Notes under the pieces: model-generated | Database searches by the model: none | What the model was told of the DNA's origin: nothing | What the model saw: only the letters and a program-made list of their open reading frames with translations | Shown here: piece by piece, positions 24,685 to 32,697 of the stretch | Layout: every line of letters begins with the position of its first letter | How positions within the stretch are numbered: the first letter of the stretch is position 1 | Made by a program: the position numbers and the translations under genes | Assembly: GCA_028280405.1 (NCBI GenBank) | Contig: JANQLW010000014.1 | Span: forward strand, 1-38,223 | Direction of reading: 5' to 3' | Length of the DNA: 38,223 bases | Source: Bacteroidales bacterium | GTDB lineage: Bacteria; Bacteroidota; Bacteroidia; Bacteroidales; GCA-2711565

Positions 24685-24759
24685 GGTGATTGTAGCTCAG
24701 TTGGTTAGAGCATCGGATTGTGGTTCCGAGGGTCGTGGGTTCGAATCCCATCATTCACC
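24685..24759 (+). tRNA. tRNA-His (GUG anticodon)
   Basis: A cloverleaf with an extra 5' G (position -1) opposite C73, the hallmark of tRNA-His. Acceptor GTGATTG pairs with CATTCAC except for one U-U mismatch. The D stem is GCTC/GAGC and the anticodon stem TCGGA/TCCGA with GUG at 24720-24722. T arm GTGGG-TTCGAAT-CCCAT has one G-U pair. CCA is not encoded. It is followed at once by the palindrome at 24765-24794. Confidence 0.96.
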
Positions 24760-24764
24760 CAATC

Positions 24765-24799
24765 ATGAGGTGACACCTTAAGGTGTCACCTCATTTTTT
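24765..24799 (+). terminator. 30-bp perfect palindrome, copy 1 (tRNA-His terminator)
   Basis: Half-site ATGAGGTGACACCTT followed without spacer by its exact complement (24765-24794) and then six T. As RNA this is a strong terminator for tRNA-His. The same 30 bases recur at 26309-26338. Each half contains AGGTG-N-CACCT, so the element is two small palindromes inside a large one, as in REP-type elements. Confidence 0.88.
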
Positions 24800-24951
24800 A
24801 TTTCAAAAAAAGATTCCCATGCCTTCCTTCTCTTTTATTAATCAAATAAGTATAGTTTTGGATGACTATTTTAAAATGTTCTTTAAAAGAATCTGCGCTT
24901 ACATGATCTTTTATCTTTTATTCTTACCAAAAAATGACAGTGATTAGATAA
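24798..24951 (-). pseudogene. C-terminal remnant of a REP-associated tyrosine transposase (RAYT)
   Basis: On the minus strand 24951-24913 reads LSNHCHFLVRIKD, matching the HUH segment of Y1 transposases (usually xPNHFHLLVRIK). After a one-base frameshift in a short T-run (near 24885-24888), 24881-24801 reads EHFK...NYTYLINKREGRHGNLFLK, matching the catalytic-tyrosine helix of IS200/RAYT proteins (Y-T-x-x-I-N-K-x-x-x-R-x-G-x-L-F). It ends at TAA 24798-24800, three bases from the palindrome, and lacks the C-terminal 60 or so residues. The matching N-terminus is at 26123-26248, beyond the nuclease gene. No function is expected now. Confidence 0.82.
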
Positions 24952-25060
24952 GGGTTGATATAAGAATAGTAGTCGACTGAGGAACTCGAATTTTTCAAGT
25001 TACAACTAAATTTTATGCGGGTTACAATGTTCATATTTACTACTGTTTCGGCTATTATTT

Positions 25061-26110
25061 TTATACTTTATTACCGCCAGTTTTTCCCATCTTCTCCATT
25101 AATTCATCTTCTAATTCTTTAATGGATGGAAGTTTGGTTTTTATATCTGCTGGTATTGCATCAGTTAATCTGTATTCACTTATACCCATTGGTTTATTTA
25201 TATCTCTTAAAGCATATTCTGCTTCAATCTTATCTTTTCTTTTACAAAGTAGTATGCCAATTGTTGGATTGTCTTCCGCTTTTTTTAGTTGACTATCAAC
25301 TGCCGAGAGATAAAAATTAAGTTTCCCTGCAAATTCTGGTTTGAATTTTCCTGCTTTTAACTCAATTACAACATAGCTTCTCAAATCCATGTGATAAAAC
25401 AATAAGTCAATGAAATAATCGGATTCACTAATCTCTATTTTGTATTGGCGACCAAGAAATGCAAAACCTTTTCCAAGTTCAAGTAGGAAATTTGTGATAT
25501 TTTTAGTTAGCTCGGTTTCTATCTCTCTTTCTAAAACATCATCTTGCAATCCTAAAAAGTCAAAATTGTAAGGGTCTTTTAATGTTTCCGATGCTATTTT
25601 AGATTGGTTTGCAGGTAAAGTATCTGTAAAATTGTTGATTGCATTTCCTTGTCTTTCAAAAAGTTTGTTTGCAATTTGAATTTCAAGAGCATCTCTGTTC
25701 CAGCCTTTTTGTACTGTTTCAGTTGAATAAAAAATGGCTTCTTCAATATTTTTTACTTTGGAGATTATCAGGCGATTATGTCCCCATGGAATTTGTGCCA
25801 CAGCTTGTGGCACAATTGCATATTTTGAAGAATAGAACTTATACCATTGCCTGATTGCATACAGATTTCTACGTGAAAATCCTTGTATTTCAGGAAACTC
25901 ATGTTTTAAATCAATTGCAACCTGCTCAATAAAACTGCTTCCCCATTTTGATTTTTCCTGTTTCTCTGAAATATCTTTCCCAATATTCCAATACAATCCA
26001 AGAAGTTGCGAATTGATTGATAAAGCAATTTTATTTCTTGCAATATGGATTTTCGATTTTATCTCTTTAATCCAATTCCTGTATTCTGCTCTATCTATTT
26101 TTTCAATCAT
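25061..26110 (-). CDS. PD-(D/E)XK nuclease of the DUF1016/YhcG family
   Basis: A 349-residue protein. The N-terminal DUF1016 helical domain (about 10-150) contains WNIGKDIS, GFSRRNLYAIRQWY and the typical QIPWGHNRLIISK (about 106-118). The C-terminal nuclease domain (about 180-330) has DYFIDLLFYH with D235 and the VVIELKAGKF core with E250-x-K252, the PD-(D/E)XK catalytic signature. All catalytic residues are intact, so the enzyme is probably active on DNA. Family members are scattered through bacterial genomes and sometimes sit in restriction loci; their biological role is not settled. Here the gene is alone, flanked on both sides by pieces of one RAYT gene and outside these by identical palindromes, so it looks like a recent solitary insertion. 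Confidence 0.93.
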   Translation of the reverse strand: MIEKIDRAEYRNWIKEIKSKIHIARNKIALSINSQLLGLYWNIGKDISEKQEKSKWGSSFIEQVAIDLKHEFPEIQGFSRRNLYAIRQWYKFYSSKYAIVPQAVAQIPWGHNRLIISKVKNIEEAIFYSTETVQKGWNRDALEIQIANKLFERQGNAINNFTDTLPANQSKIASETLKDPYNFDFLGLQDDVLEREIETELTKNITNFLLELGKGFAFLGRQYKIEISESDYFIDLLFYHMDLRSYVVIELKAGKFKPEFAGKLNFYLSAVDSQLKKAEDNPTIGILLCKRKDKIEAEYALRDINKPMGISEYRLTDAIPADIKTKLPSIKELEDELMEKMGKTGGNKV

Positions 26111-26122
26111 ATTGCAGACATC

Positions 26123-26248
26123 TTAAATTTTAATCTGTAATAAAAAATCACTTTCTTTATAGAACACCTTTTCATAATTATTCCCACGATTAAAAATGTG
26201 ATAATAGTTCCCGGGGAGGATTGGTTCAGTTATATTTTTTGATGGCAT
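26123..26248 (-). pseudogene. N-terminal remnant of a REP-associated tyrosine transposase (RAYT)
   Basis: A 41-codon frame from ATG 26248 to TAA 26123. It reads MPSKNITEPI, then LPGNYYHIFNRGNNYEKVFY and KESDFLLQIKI. The GxYYHIFNRGNN block is the characteristic start of Bacteroidota RAYT/IS200-like transposases. The homology stops 13 bases before the nuclease ATG. The catalytic part is found on the other side of the nuclease gene at 24798-24951, same strand and in the right order, so one gene has been split. Confidence 0.82.
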
Positions 26249-26308
26249 AATATTTTATTAAGAGTTTTAAATATTAATACCAAAAAAAGAATTTTGTTCC
26301 ATAAAGTT

Positions 26309-26338
26309 ATGAGGTGACACCTTAAGGTGTCACCTCAT
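26309..26338. repeat. 30-bp perfect palindrome, copy 2
   Basis: Identical to 24765-24794 over all 30 bases. It lies 60 bases upstream of the RAYT start and 4 bases beyond the stop of the convergent-side TlpA gene, for which it may serve as terminator on the minus strand (no T-run). The two copies bound the RAYT-plus-nuclease unit. Confidence 0.9.
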
Positions 26339-26342
26339 AATA

Positions 26343-27440
26343 TTACTTTAATAATTCAGAAAGTTTTTCTTTCAACTCCTCTCCTCTTAAACCTTTGGCA
26401 ATAATCTTACCCTCTTTATCTAATAAGAAGTTTGCAGGAATTGTTAATATAGCGTATTTCTCAGCTGCGATAGCTTTATTATCAGTCCAGTCAATTACCT
26501 GAGGCCATGTCAAACCATCATCTTTCACAGCTTTCTTCCACCCAGTAGCATTTGACCTATCTAAAGATACTCCGATAATTTCAAAACCTTTATCTTTAAA
26601 TTCGTTATAAGCTTTGACAATGACAGGATTTTCTTTTCTACATGGACCACACCAGCTTGCCCAAAAATCTACTAAAACATAGCCTTTACCTAAATAAGAA
26701 GATAAGCTAATCTCATTATCATCCATATCTTTTAAGGTAAAGTCAGGAGCAACTTTCCCAATTTCAACATTTTTACCATTATCCAATACTTTATTGAAAT
26801 TTTCTAATGATTTATGTTTTCTAACAGATGGGTCTAATAATTCAACATGAGCTTTAATATCTTCAATAGTATTTAGCCTTTGTGAAGCAACGATAATCGC
26901 AGCAACAACAGATTTATTATTAGATCTGATAAAATTTTTAACCGCAACTTTTACCTCTTCCTGCAAGTCATCAAATTTTTTTCTCAATTCTTTTAGCCCT
27001 TCTTCATCTTTCGTCTGATTTAATGCAGCACCTTCCTTTCTAATAGCCACATCTCTTTCCTGAAATGGCTTCATAGCTTCCATATATTTATCTACTACAT
27101 CTTGTGTGGCGGATCCTGTAATTTTTGGAGCTTCCTGTGGGTTCTTCAAATCTCCTTTAATATTAATTACTGAGTTTTCAAGAAACAAGCTTACTCTTGC
27201 AGGCGGATTTTCTTTAAATAAAATCACATATTGATCCGGTTCTTCTACAGAACCTTTAAATACAAATTTGCCCCCCTCAATTTTAGTTGTATCTATATTT
27301 TCAACATTTCTACCAACAACTTTGGCTAAATACACTTCTCCTTTAACACCTTCAATTTCTCCGGTAACCGTAAATTTTTCTTTTTGATTGCATGCTGTAA
27401 ACACAATTATTACCATTAGGTAAACGAATATTTTTTTCAT
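26343..27440 (-). CDS. TlpA-like thiol-disulfide lipoprotein with DUF4369 domain
   Basis: A 365-residue periplasmic lipoprotein. The signal peptide ends in a lipobox-like VFTAC with Cys at 17. A DUF4369 beta domain (about 22-120), a helical linker rich in charged residues (about 120-215) and a C-terminal thioredoxin-fold domain (about 228-365) with DFWASWCGPCRKE (active cysteines 264 and 267) follow. Such proteins reduce periplasmic disulfides, for instance in cytochrome c maturation; the exact client is unknown. It is monocistronic with its own promoter at 27473-27480. Confidence 0.93.
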   Translation of the reverse strand: MKKIFVYLMVIIVFTACNQKEKFTVTGEIEGVKGEVYLAKVVGRNVENIDTTKIEGGKFVFKGSVEEPDQYVILFKENPPARVSLFLENSVINIKGDLKNPQEAPKITGSATQDVVDKYMEAMKPFQERDVAIRKEGAALNQTKDEEGLKELRKKFDDLQEEVKVAVKNFIRSNNKSVVAAIIVASQRLNTIEDIKAHVELLDPSVRKHKSLENFNKVLDNGKNVEIGKVAPDFTLKDMDDNEISLSSYLGKGYVLVDFWASWCGPCRKENPVIVKAYNEFKDKGFEIIGVSLDRSNATGWKKAVKDDGLTWPQVIDWTDNKAIAAEKYAILTIPANFLLDKEGKIIAKGLRGEELKEKLSELLK

Positions 27441-27472
27441 CTTGAATCTATTTGTAAATGATTATTAAAACG

Positions 27473-27480
27473 CAAACTTA
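27473..27480 (-). promoter_or_regulatory. Probable promoter of the TlpA-like gene
   Basis: TAAGTTTG on the minus strand, 32 bases before the ATG, fits TAnnTTTG; no TTG at -33. Confidence 0.4.
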
Positions 27481-27624
27481 AGAAATAAAAAAAGAAAAAA
27501 GAATTTGATTATCGAATTAAGCATTTAATTGGTCGATAGTTTCAATTGAATTACTAAAATTTAAATAACTTTAAGGTTAAAATTAGGATCAAAAAAACCA
27601 ATAGAAAATTTTAAAATACAACTT

Positions 27625-28713
27625 ATGAAATCATGCTCTAGATTTTTAATCTTGCTTTCCTTAATCCTCTGTATTGGAAATGCAAACGGACAGGAAACCT
27701 ACAATTTACTAAAAAAAGAAATTCAAAAAGTTCAAAGACACAACACAAATCAGGATCATATGCTTGATGTGATCCTCAAAAAAGTGGATGATCTCCTATG
27801 GTTTGAAAGAGTGGGAGACATAGCCCATGTCGACAAATTATATATCTATGGGCCTCCAAATGCAAATAAGCCCAATCCTACAGCAATGGGCGTTAACAAT
27901 CCGGTTAAATTCTGGACCTATGTATTTATTCCTAAAGATATAGATCCTAATAAAAAATATCCGTTAATAGTCCTTCCTCATGGTGGTGTCCATTCTAATT
28001 TATCCACTTATTACACCCATATTATTCGTGAGTTGGTATCTCAGCAATATATAGTAGTTGCTGCTGAATACAGAGGAAGTACCGGTTATGGCAAATCAAT
28101 GTATGAAAAAATTGATTACGGAGGATTGGAAACTGAAGATGTAAATTCAAGCCGCCAACACATGATTGACAATTATGAATTTGTTGACAAAAATAGAGTA
28201 GGCATCATGGGATGGAGCCATGGCGGTTTAATTACGCTTCACAATATTTTTGATCATCCGGATAAATACAAAGTTGCCTATGCAGGCGTACCTGTTAGTG
28301 ACTTAATTGCCCGGATGGGTTATATGACTCAAAGCTACCGGGATCTTTATTCAGTCGACTATCATATTGGAAAAACTGCACATGACAATGTTGAAGAATA
28401 CAAAAGAAGGTCACCGGCATGGAATACACATAAATTTAAAAATACACCACTTCTTATTTATACCAATACCAATGACGATGATGTGAATGTTTTAGAGGTT
28501 CAACATCTGATAAAATCATTAAAAGCAGATGGTAAAAAATTCCAATATAAAATATTTCAGGAAGTACCCGGCGGACACTCCTTCGACAGAATGGATACTA
28601 AGATTGCACAAGAAATCAGGGTTGATATTTATAAGTTCCTGGCTAAGTATTTAAGCCCTAATAAACCGATAAATACGATAAAAAAACTTCGCAAAGCAGC
28701 ATATAAATATTAA
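27625..28713 (+). CDS. Secreted alpha/beta hydrolase (S9 prolyl oligopeptidase-like)
   Basis: A 362-residue hydrolase with a signal peptide (about 1-22) and no N-terminal propeller. Only the catalytic domain is present, about half the size of a full S9 peptidase. The nucleophile elbow is GWSHGG with Ser198. The probable acid is in the NTNDDDVNVLE loop (near 285) and the base in GGHSFDR (near 320). EYRGSTGYGKSMY near 148 is typical of S9-type enzymes. It likely cleaves peptides or esters in the periplasm or outside. It is separated by 28 bases from the TMTC-like gene, so they may share a transcript, though no functional link is evident. Confidence 0.87.
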   Translation: MKSCSRFLILLSLILCIGNANGQETYNLLKKEIQKVQRHNTNQDHMLDVILKKVDDLLWFERVGDIAHVDKLYIYGPPNANKPNPTAMGVNNPVKFWTYVFIPKDIDPNKKYPLIVLPHGGVHSNLSTYYTHIIRELVSQQYIVVAAEYRGSTGYGKSMYEKIDYGGLETEDVNSSRQHMIDNYEFVDKNRVGIMGWSHGGLITLHNIFDHPDKYKVAYAGVPVSDLIARMGYMTQSYRDLYSVDYHIGKTAHDNVEEYKRRSPAWNTHKFKNTPLLIYTNTNDDDVNVLEVQHLIKSLKADGKKFQYKIFQEVPGGHSFDRMDTKIAQEIRVDIYKFLAKYLSPNKPINTIKKLRKAAYKY

Positions 28714-28741
28714 CTTAGTATAAAATCTGAGTTTTATATTT

Positions 28742-30526
28742 ATGAAAAAATACAGGCTTATAACATTATTAACAACAGTTGGTGTTATAGGCCTTTGTTT
28801 TATAATCTATTCAAATATTCTTCATGGTGAATTTGTTTTTGACGACAGGGTTCATATTATTCCGGATGGAGAGATTAAAGACCTAAAAGAATATGCCCAT
28901 TTAAATAACTGGCTGAGTATTCAGTCAAGGCCAATGTCCTTTTTTACCTTTGCCATAAATAAGCACTTGCACGGACTCAACGAATTTGGCTATCATTTCT
29001 TTAATATCATCATCCACCTGTTATCAACCTTATTTGTTTATTTATTTATAAAAGAATTATTAAAGACGAAACAAATTCAATTAAGCAATCATATTAAATT
29101 TTTTCCACTGATAGTAGCTTTGTTATTTATGGTGCATCCACTTCAAACACAATCTGTGAGCTATATCATTCAACGAATGACCTCATTAGCCGGTTTATTC
29201 TATCTGGGGTCCACATACTTTTATCTGAAAGGCAGGTTACTTCAAATTAATGGTTTTAGCAGGTATGGGATTATTTTATATGTATGTTGTATTTCATTTT
29301 TTATTGCAGCCCTATTAAGTAAACAAAGTGCCGCCAGCCTACCATTCTCACTTTTACTTGTTGAATTATTTTTTATAAGAAACCGGAATAATAATATTTG
29401 TAAATCATATGTATACATTTATACAACAATACTGGCTCTGCTTATTAGTATCGTTTTGTTTGGCGGATACCTTCCTAAAGAAACAGAATCTATCAGCAGG
29501 ATAACTTATTTAAAAACCCAGTTTGGAGTATTTGTAAAATATATGCAATTAATGATTTTTCCATATTCCCTGAATCTTGATTACGATTGGTCTTTAGCGG
29601 TAACATTAGGTATCAAAGAAATAACTGGACTAATTATAATAGCCGGACTTATCTTTATCTCGATCAAACGTTATAGAAAATTCAGAATAATTTCATTTGC
29701 GATACTCTGGATTTTTATAAGCTTGTCTATAGAGTCGACTATCATTCCGATCAGGGATGTTATTTTTGAGCACAGGCTTTATCTTCCTCTTATGGGTTTT
29801 GCCATTATTCTTGCTTTTTCTTTATTTAAACTGATAAAATCAAAAGGAATTCTTTTAGGAGTCTTTAGTATTATTCTGCTATTGTTTAGTTTTAAAACAT
29901 ATAGTAGAAATAATGTATGGAAGTCCAATTATAATTTATGGTCAGATGTAGTAAAGAAGTCACCTGAAAAAGCCAGGCCTCATAAAATGATTGGAAACTA
30001 TTATTTTCAAAGTAGAAACATGATTAAAGCCGAATATCATTTTAACAAATCTATAGAATTGGACAAAGACGATTGGCAAAATTATTATAACCGGGCTACA
30101 TTATACCTTTATCAAAATAAAGCACAACCAGCTTTAACGGATATAAACCGATCCATAAAACTAAAAACGGATTACGCGGATTCATATGCATCAAGAGGGA
30201 TGGCTAATTTATTCCTGAAAAATAATAAATCAGCAGCTAAAGACTTTACAGATGCAATAAATTTAGCCCCTGAAGATCACACATATTACATAAATCGCGC
30301 TAAAGCATTTATGGGGCTCAAAGAATTCCAAAAATCAATTCTGGATTTAGAAAGATCATTCAGAATTAATGCTAAAGATGGAAATGCTTATTATTTAAGA
30401 GCCAGATGTTATTTTGAATTAAAAAAGTATTCATTTGCATACAATGATTTAATGACTGCTAAAAGACTGGGAATAAAAGTAGATGATCAGTTAATACAAA
30501 GATTGAAAAAGAAAACAGACAAATAA
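28742..30526 (+). CDS. TMTC-like membrane protein: GT-C domain plus TPR repeats
   Basis: A 594-residue protein. The N-terminal part (about 1-400) has some ten membrane helices and the GT-C pattern seen in TMTC/PMT-type mannosyltransferases: an acidic pair in the first external loop (GEFVFDDRVHI, D34-D35), RPMSFFTFAINKHLHGLN and HPLQTQSVSYIIQRMTS. The C-terminal part (about 405-590) is about five TPR units (for example MIGNYYFQSRNMIKAEYHFN). By analogy it may glycosylate exported proteins or lipids using a polyprenyl-phosphate sugar. The next gene encodes a dolichyl-phosphate-mannose-synthase-like GT2 that could make such a donor, four bases downstream, which supports this inference. Confidence 0.82.
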   Translation: MKKYRLITLLTTVGVIGLCFIIYSNILHGEFVFDDRVHIIPDGEIKDLKEYAHLNNWLSIQSRPMSFFTFAINKHLHGLNEFGYHFFNIIIHLLSTLFVYLFIKELLKTKQIQLSNHIKFFPLIVALLFMVHPLQTQSVSYIIQRMTSLAGLFYLGSTYFYLKGRLLQINGFSRYGIILYVCCISFFIAALLSKQSAASLPFSLLLVELFFIRNRNNNICKSYVYIYTTILALLISIVLFGGYLPKETESISRITYLKTQFGVFVKYMQLMIFPYSLNLDYDWSLAVTLGIKEITGLIIIAGLIFISIKRYRKFRIISFAILWIFISLSIESTIIPIRDVIFEHRLYLPLMGFAIILAFSLFKLIKSKGILLGVFSIILLLFSFKTYSRNNVWKSNYNLWSDVVKKSPEKARPHKMIGNYYFQSRNMIKAEYHFNKSIELDKDDWQNYYNRATLYLYQNKAQPALTDINRSIKLKTDYADSYASRGMANLFLKNNKSAAKDFTDAINLAPEDHTYYINRAKAFMGLKEFQKSILDLERSFRINAKDGNAYYLRARCYFELKKYSFAYNDLMTAKRLGIKVDDQLIQRLKKKTDK

Positions 30527-30529
30527 AAA

Positions 30530-31249
30530 GTGAAAACGCTGATAATCATACCGGCATATAATGAAGCGGAAAACATAATCAATGTTATTTCAAATCTTCA
30601 TGATGCTTATCCTCAATATGACTTATTAGTAATTAATGATGGCTCTTCAGACAACACCGGTGAATTAGCTCATTCAACGCATAAAGCATCCGTTATTGAT
30701 TTACCTTTTAATATCGGAATAGGAGGTTGTGTTCAAACAGGCTTTAAATATGCTGAACAAAATGCTTACGACATTGCACTTCAATTTGATGGTGACGGTC
30801 AGCACATGATCCATGAAATAGAAAAAATAATAGATCCTATCATAAAAGAAGAAGCAGATTGTGTAATCGGCTCCCGGTTTATACAAAACACAGAAACATA
30901 TAAGCCTAATAATTACAGAATGTTAGGAATTTATATTCTTAGGTTTTTCAGCTTTTTATATATTGGGCAAAAAATAGCTGACCAAACTTCTGGTTTTAGG
31001 GCTTACAATAAAAAATGCATAAATTTTTTGTCAGAACATTATCCCGGAGAATACCCGGAACCTGAAGTAATCGTATTATTAGGTAAAAACAATTTCCGCA
31101 TTAAGGAATTATTTACACAAATGCGGGAGCGACAGGGAGGAATTTCATCTATTCCACTATGGAAGGGGCCCTATTATATTATAAGAGTTTTATTATCGAT
31201 GAGTATGGCTGCTATCAGATCAAAATCAATATTAAACAAAAAAAGTTAA
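30530..31249 (+). CDS. Family 2 glycosyltransferase, polyprenyl-phosphate sugar synthase-like
   Basis: A 239-residue cytoplasmic GT2 enzyme starting at GTG, three bases after the previous stop. Nucleotide-binding start LIIIPAYNEAENI (5-17), VINDGSSDNT (34-43) and metal-binding FDGDGQH (86-92) are as in dolichyl-phosphate mannose/glucose synthases. There is no C-terminal membrane domain. It is followed by a DUF2304 gene, a pairing very common for this class. The likely product is a polyprenyl-phosphate-linked hexose for the adjacent GT-C protein; the sugar itself cannot be read from the sequence. Confidence 0.88.
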   Translation: MKTLIIIPAYNEAENIINVISNLHDAYPQYDLLVINDGSSDNTGELAHSTHKASVIDLPFNIGIGGCVQTGFKYAEQNAYDIALQFDGDGQHMIHEIEKIIDPIIKEEADCVIGSRFIQNTETYKPNNYRMLGIYILRFFSFLYIGQKIADQTSGFRAYNKKCINFLSEHYPGEYPEPEVIVLLGKNNFRIKELFTQMRERQGGISSIPLWKGPYYIIRVLLSMSMAAIRSKSILNKKS

Positions 31250-31251
31250 TT

Positions 31252-31620
31252 ATGGAAAGTATGAGAATTCAATATATTGCGATTGCAGGAAGCGTTGCTT
31301 TATTCCTTTTTATCATTTATTTGATCAGGCAAAAAAAACTCAGGGAAGAGTATTCTTTTCTCTGGCTTTTCTTTTCGGCAGTATTCATTTTTTTTTCCTT
31401 TTGGAGAGATGGGCTTGACCATATTTCCCAACTCATAGGCATTGCTTATCCACCCGCAGCATTATTCCTGATTTTGTTGATGGCTGTATTTGTAATTATG
31501 ATTGAATTTTCCGTAATTATCTCAAAGCAATCAAATTGGATAAAAAAAATGAACCAGGAAGTGGGAATTTTGAAGTTGGAAATTGAAAAGCTCAAGTCAG
31601 CTGATAAAGCCGGTTCATAG
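31252..31620 (+). CDS. DUF2304 membrane protein
   Basis: A 122-residue protein with three hydrophobic segments (about 6-22, 36-50 and 68-88) and a charged coiled-coil tail (KMNQEVGILKLEIEKLKS). It has the DUF2304 pattern RQKKLREEYSFLWL. The ATG at 31252, two bases after the GT2 stop, gives the family-typical start; an in-frame ATG 93 bases upstream lies inside the GT2 gene. DUF2304 proteins accompany GT2 genes and may anchor them to the membrane. The last six bases overlap the convergent GT4 gene. Confidence 0.87.
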   Translation: MESMRIQYIAIAGSVALFLFIIYLIRQKKLREEYSFLWLFFSAVFIFFSFWRDGLDHISQLIGIAYPPAALFLILLMAVFVIMIEFSVIISKQSNWIKKMNQEVGILKLEIEKLKSADKAGS

Positions 31621-32694
31621 TGATCTGTATAATTTTATATAACCATCTATAAATTGTTGAATAGTGAATTTTTTAAGTTCCAGCTCATTATAATTTTCAG
31701 ACTTTGCCAATTCAAGGGCATCAATTAAACTTTCTGTGTCCAATTTTTTCAATTTTATAAACCTTCCGGAAACAACTTCTTTTAAAGCTGCTTTATCAGA
31801 AGAAATAACCGGGACACCCAAAGCGGCAGATTCAGCTGCTACAAAGCAAAATCCTTCACTATGTGATGGGATAACAACACAGCTGGATTGGTATAATTCA
31901 GTTTCGATTTCTTTTCTTTTTAAATTGGATTCCCAAATTACATTCTTTTCTACACCTAACTTGTCAATCTGACGATTCAGCCTGTTATAAATACTGACAG
32001 GTTCACTGGGAGTGATCAGTTTTAAAATAGTTTCCGGATACCGTGCTACAAATTCCTTAAATGCAGGGAGCAAAATTTCCAGGCCTTTAGATATTCCCAA
32101 ACGCCCCAAATAACAAATTGTGAAGTTTTTTTGAGGAGCTCTTTTTACTTTTTCAGGATACTCAATTCCATTATATATTCTAATTACATGATCTTCATTA
32201 ATGCCTTGATCTATCAATTCTCTTTTTGTGGCATCCGATACAGCTACATATTTATCAAATGAAAGTTTTAAGATGACCCACTCATAAAACCAGAAAAGTG
32301 ATTTTTGAAGAACGTTTATATAAGGAAGCTTAAACCATAATTTCCCCCATACTTCATGAAAAGTAATAATTGTAGTTATACCTCTTATTTTTCCGGCTAT
32401 CCATGCCGGAAAAGCCGCATTATATGAAGTAGTATGTATAAGGTCAAAGTCTTTTGCAACCTTAGTGATATAAGGAAAACTCAGAAAAGTAAATAAAAAT
32501 CTATTTCCTAAACTCAACCTTTTAATATTCACACCGTTTATAACTTCCTGTTTTTTTAAAGAAGAATCGTAAGCATTTGTAATCACTAAAACTTCATGTC
32601 CATTATTGGCTAAATTTTCAGCCAGTTGCTTAAATAACTTCTCAACTCCACCTACGTGAGGATCATAATATTCAAGGACAAAAAGAATTCTCAT
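31615..32694 (-). CDS. Family 4 glycosyltransferase
   Basis: A 359-residue GT-B fold retaining glycosyltransferase. The N-terminal acceptor domain has YYDPHVGGVEKLFKQLAENL (about 9-28), and the C-terminal donor domain has YLGRLGISKGLEILLPA and the E-x7-E motif SEGFCFVAAES (near 279-289). It is soluble or peripheral at the inner membrane. It is part of a leftward run of three glycosyltransferase genes (34869 to 31615), three bases after the next GT4 gene, probably assembling a surface polysaccharide. Confidence 0.9.
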   Translation of the reverse strand: MRILFVLEYYDPHVGGVEKLFKQLAENLANNGHEVLVITNAYDSSLKKQEVINGVNIKRLSLGNRFLFTFLSFPYITKVAKDFDLIHTTSYNAAFPAWIAGKIRGITTIITFHEVWGKLWFKLPYINVLQKSLFWFYEWVILKLSFDKYVAVSDATKRELIDQGINEDHVIRIYNGIEYPEKVKRAPQKNFTICYLGRLGISKGLEILLPAFKEFVARYPETILKLITPSEPVSIYNRLNRQIDKLGVEKNVIWESNLKRKEIETELYQSSCVVIPSHSEGFCFVAAESAALGVPVISSDKAALKEVVSGRFIKLKKLDTESLIDALELAKSENYNELELKKFTIQQFIDGYIKLYRSL

Positions 32695-32697
32695 ATA

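Noticed and set aside
24983..25001. AACTCGAA-TTT-TTCAAGTT hairpin as the left end of the nuclease insertion
   Set aside because: The position is suggestive, but no matching sequence is found at the other boundary near 26111-26130.
24804..26290. Short direct repeat CAAAAAAAGA near both inner edges of the palindrome-bounded unit, as a target-site duplication
   Set aside because: It is A-rich, only 10 bases and at different distances from the palindromes, so chance is the better explanation.
24765..26338. CRISPR array or tandem repeat from the two identical 30-mers
   Set aside because: Only two copies, 1.5 kb apart, with genes between; not an array.
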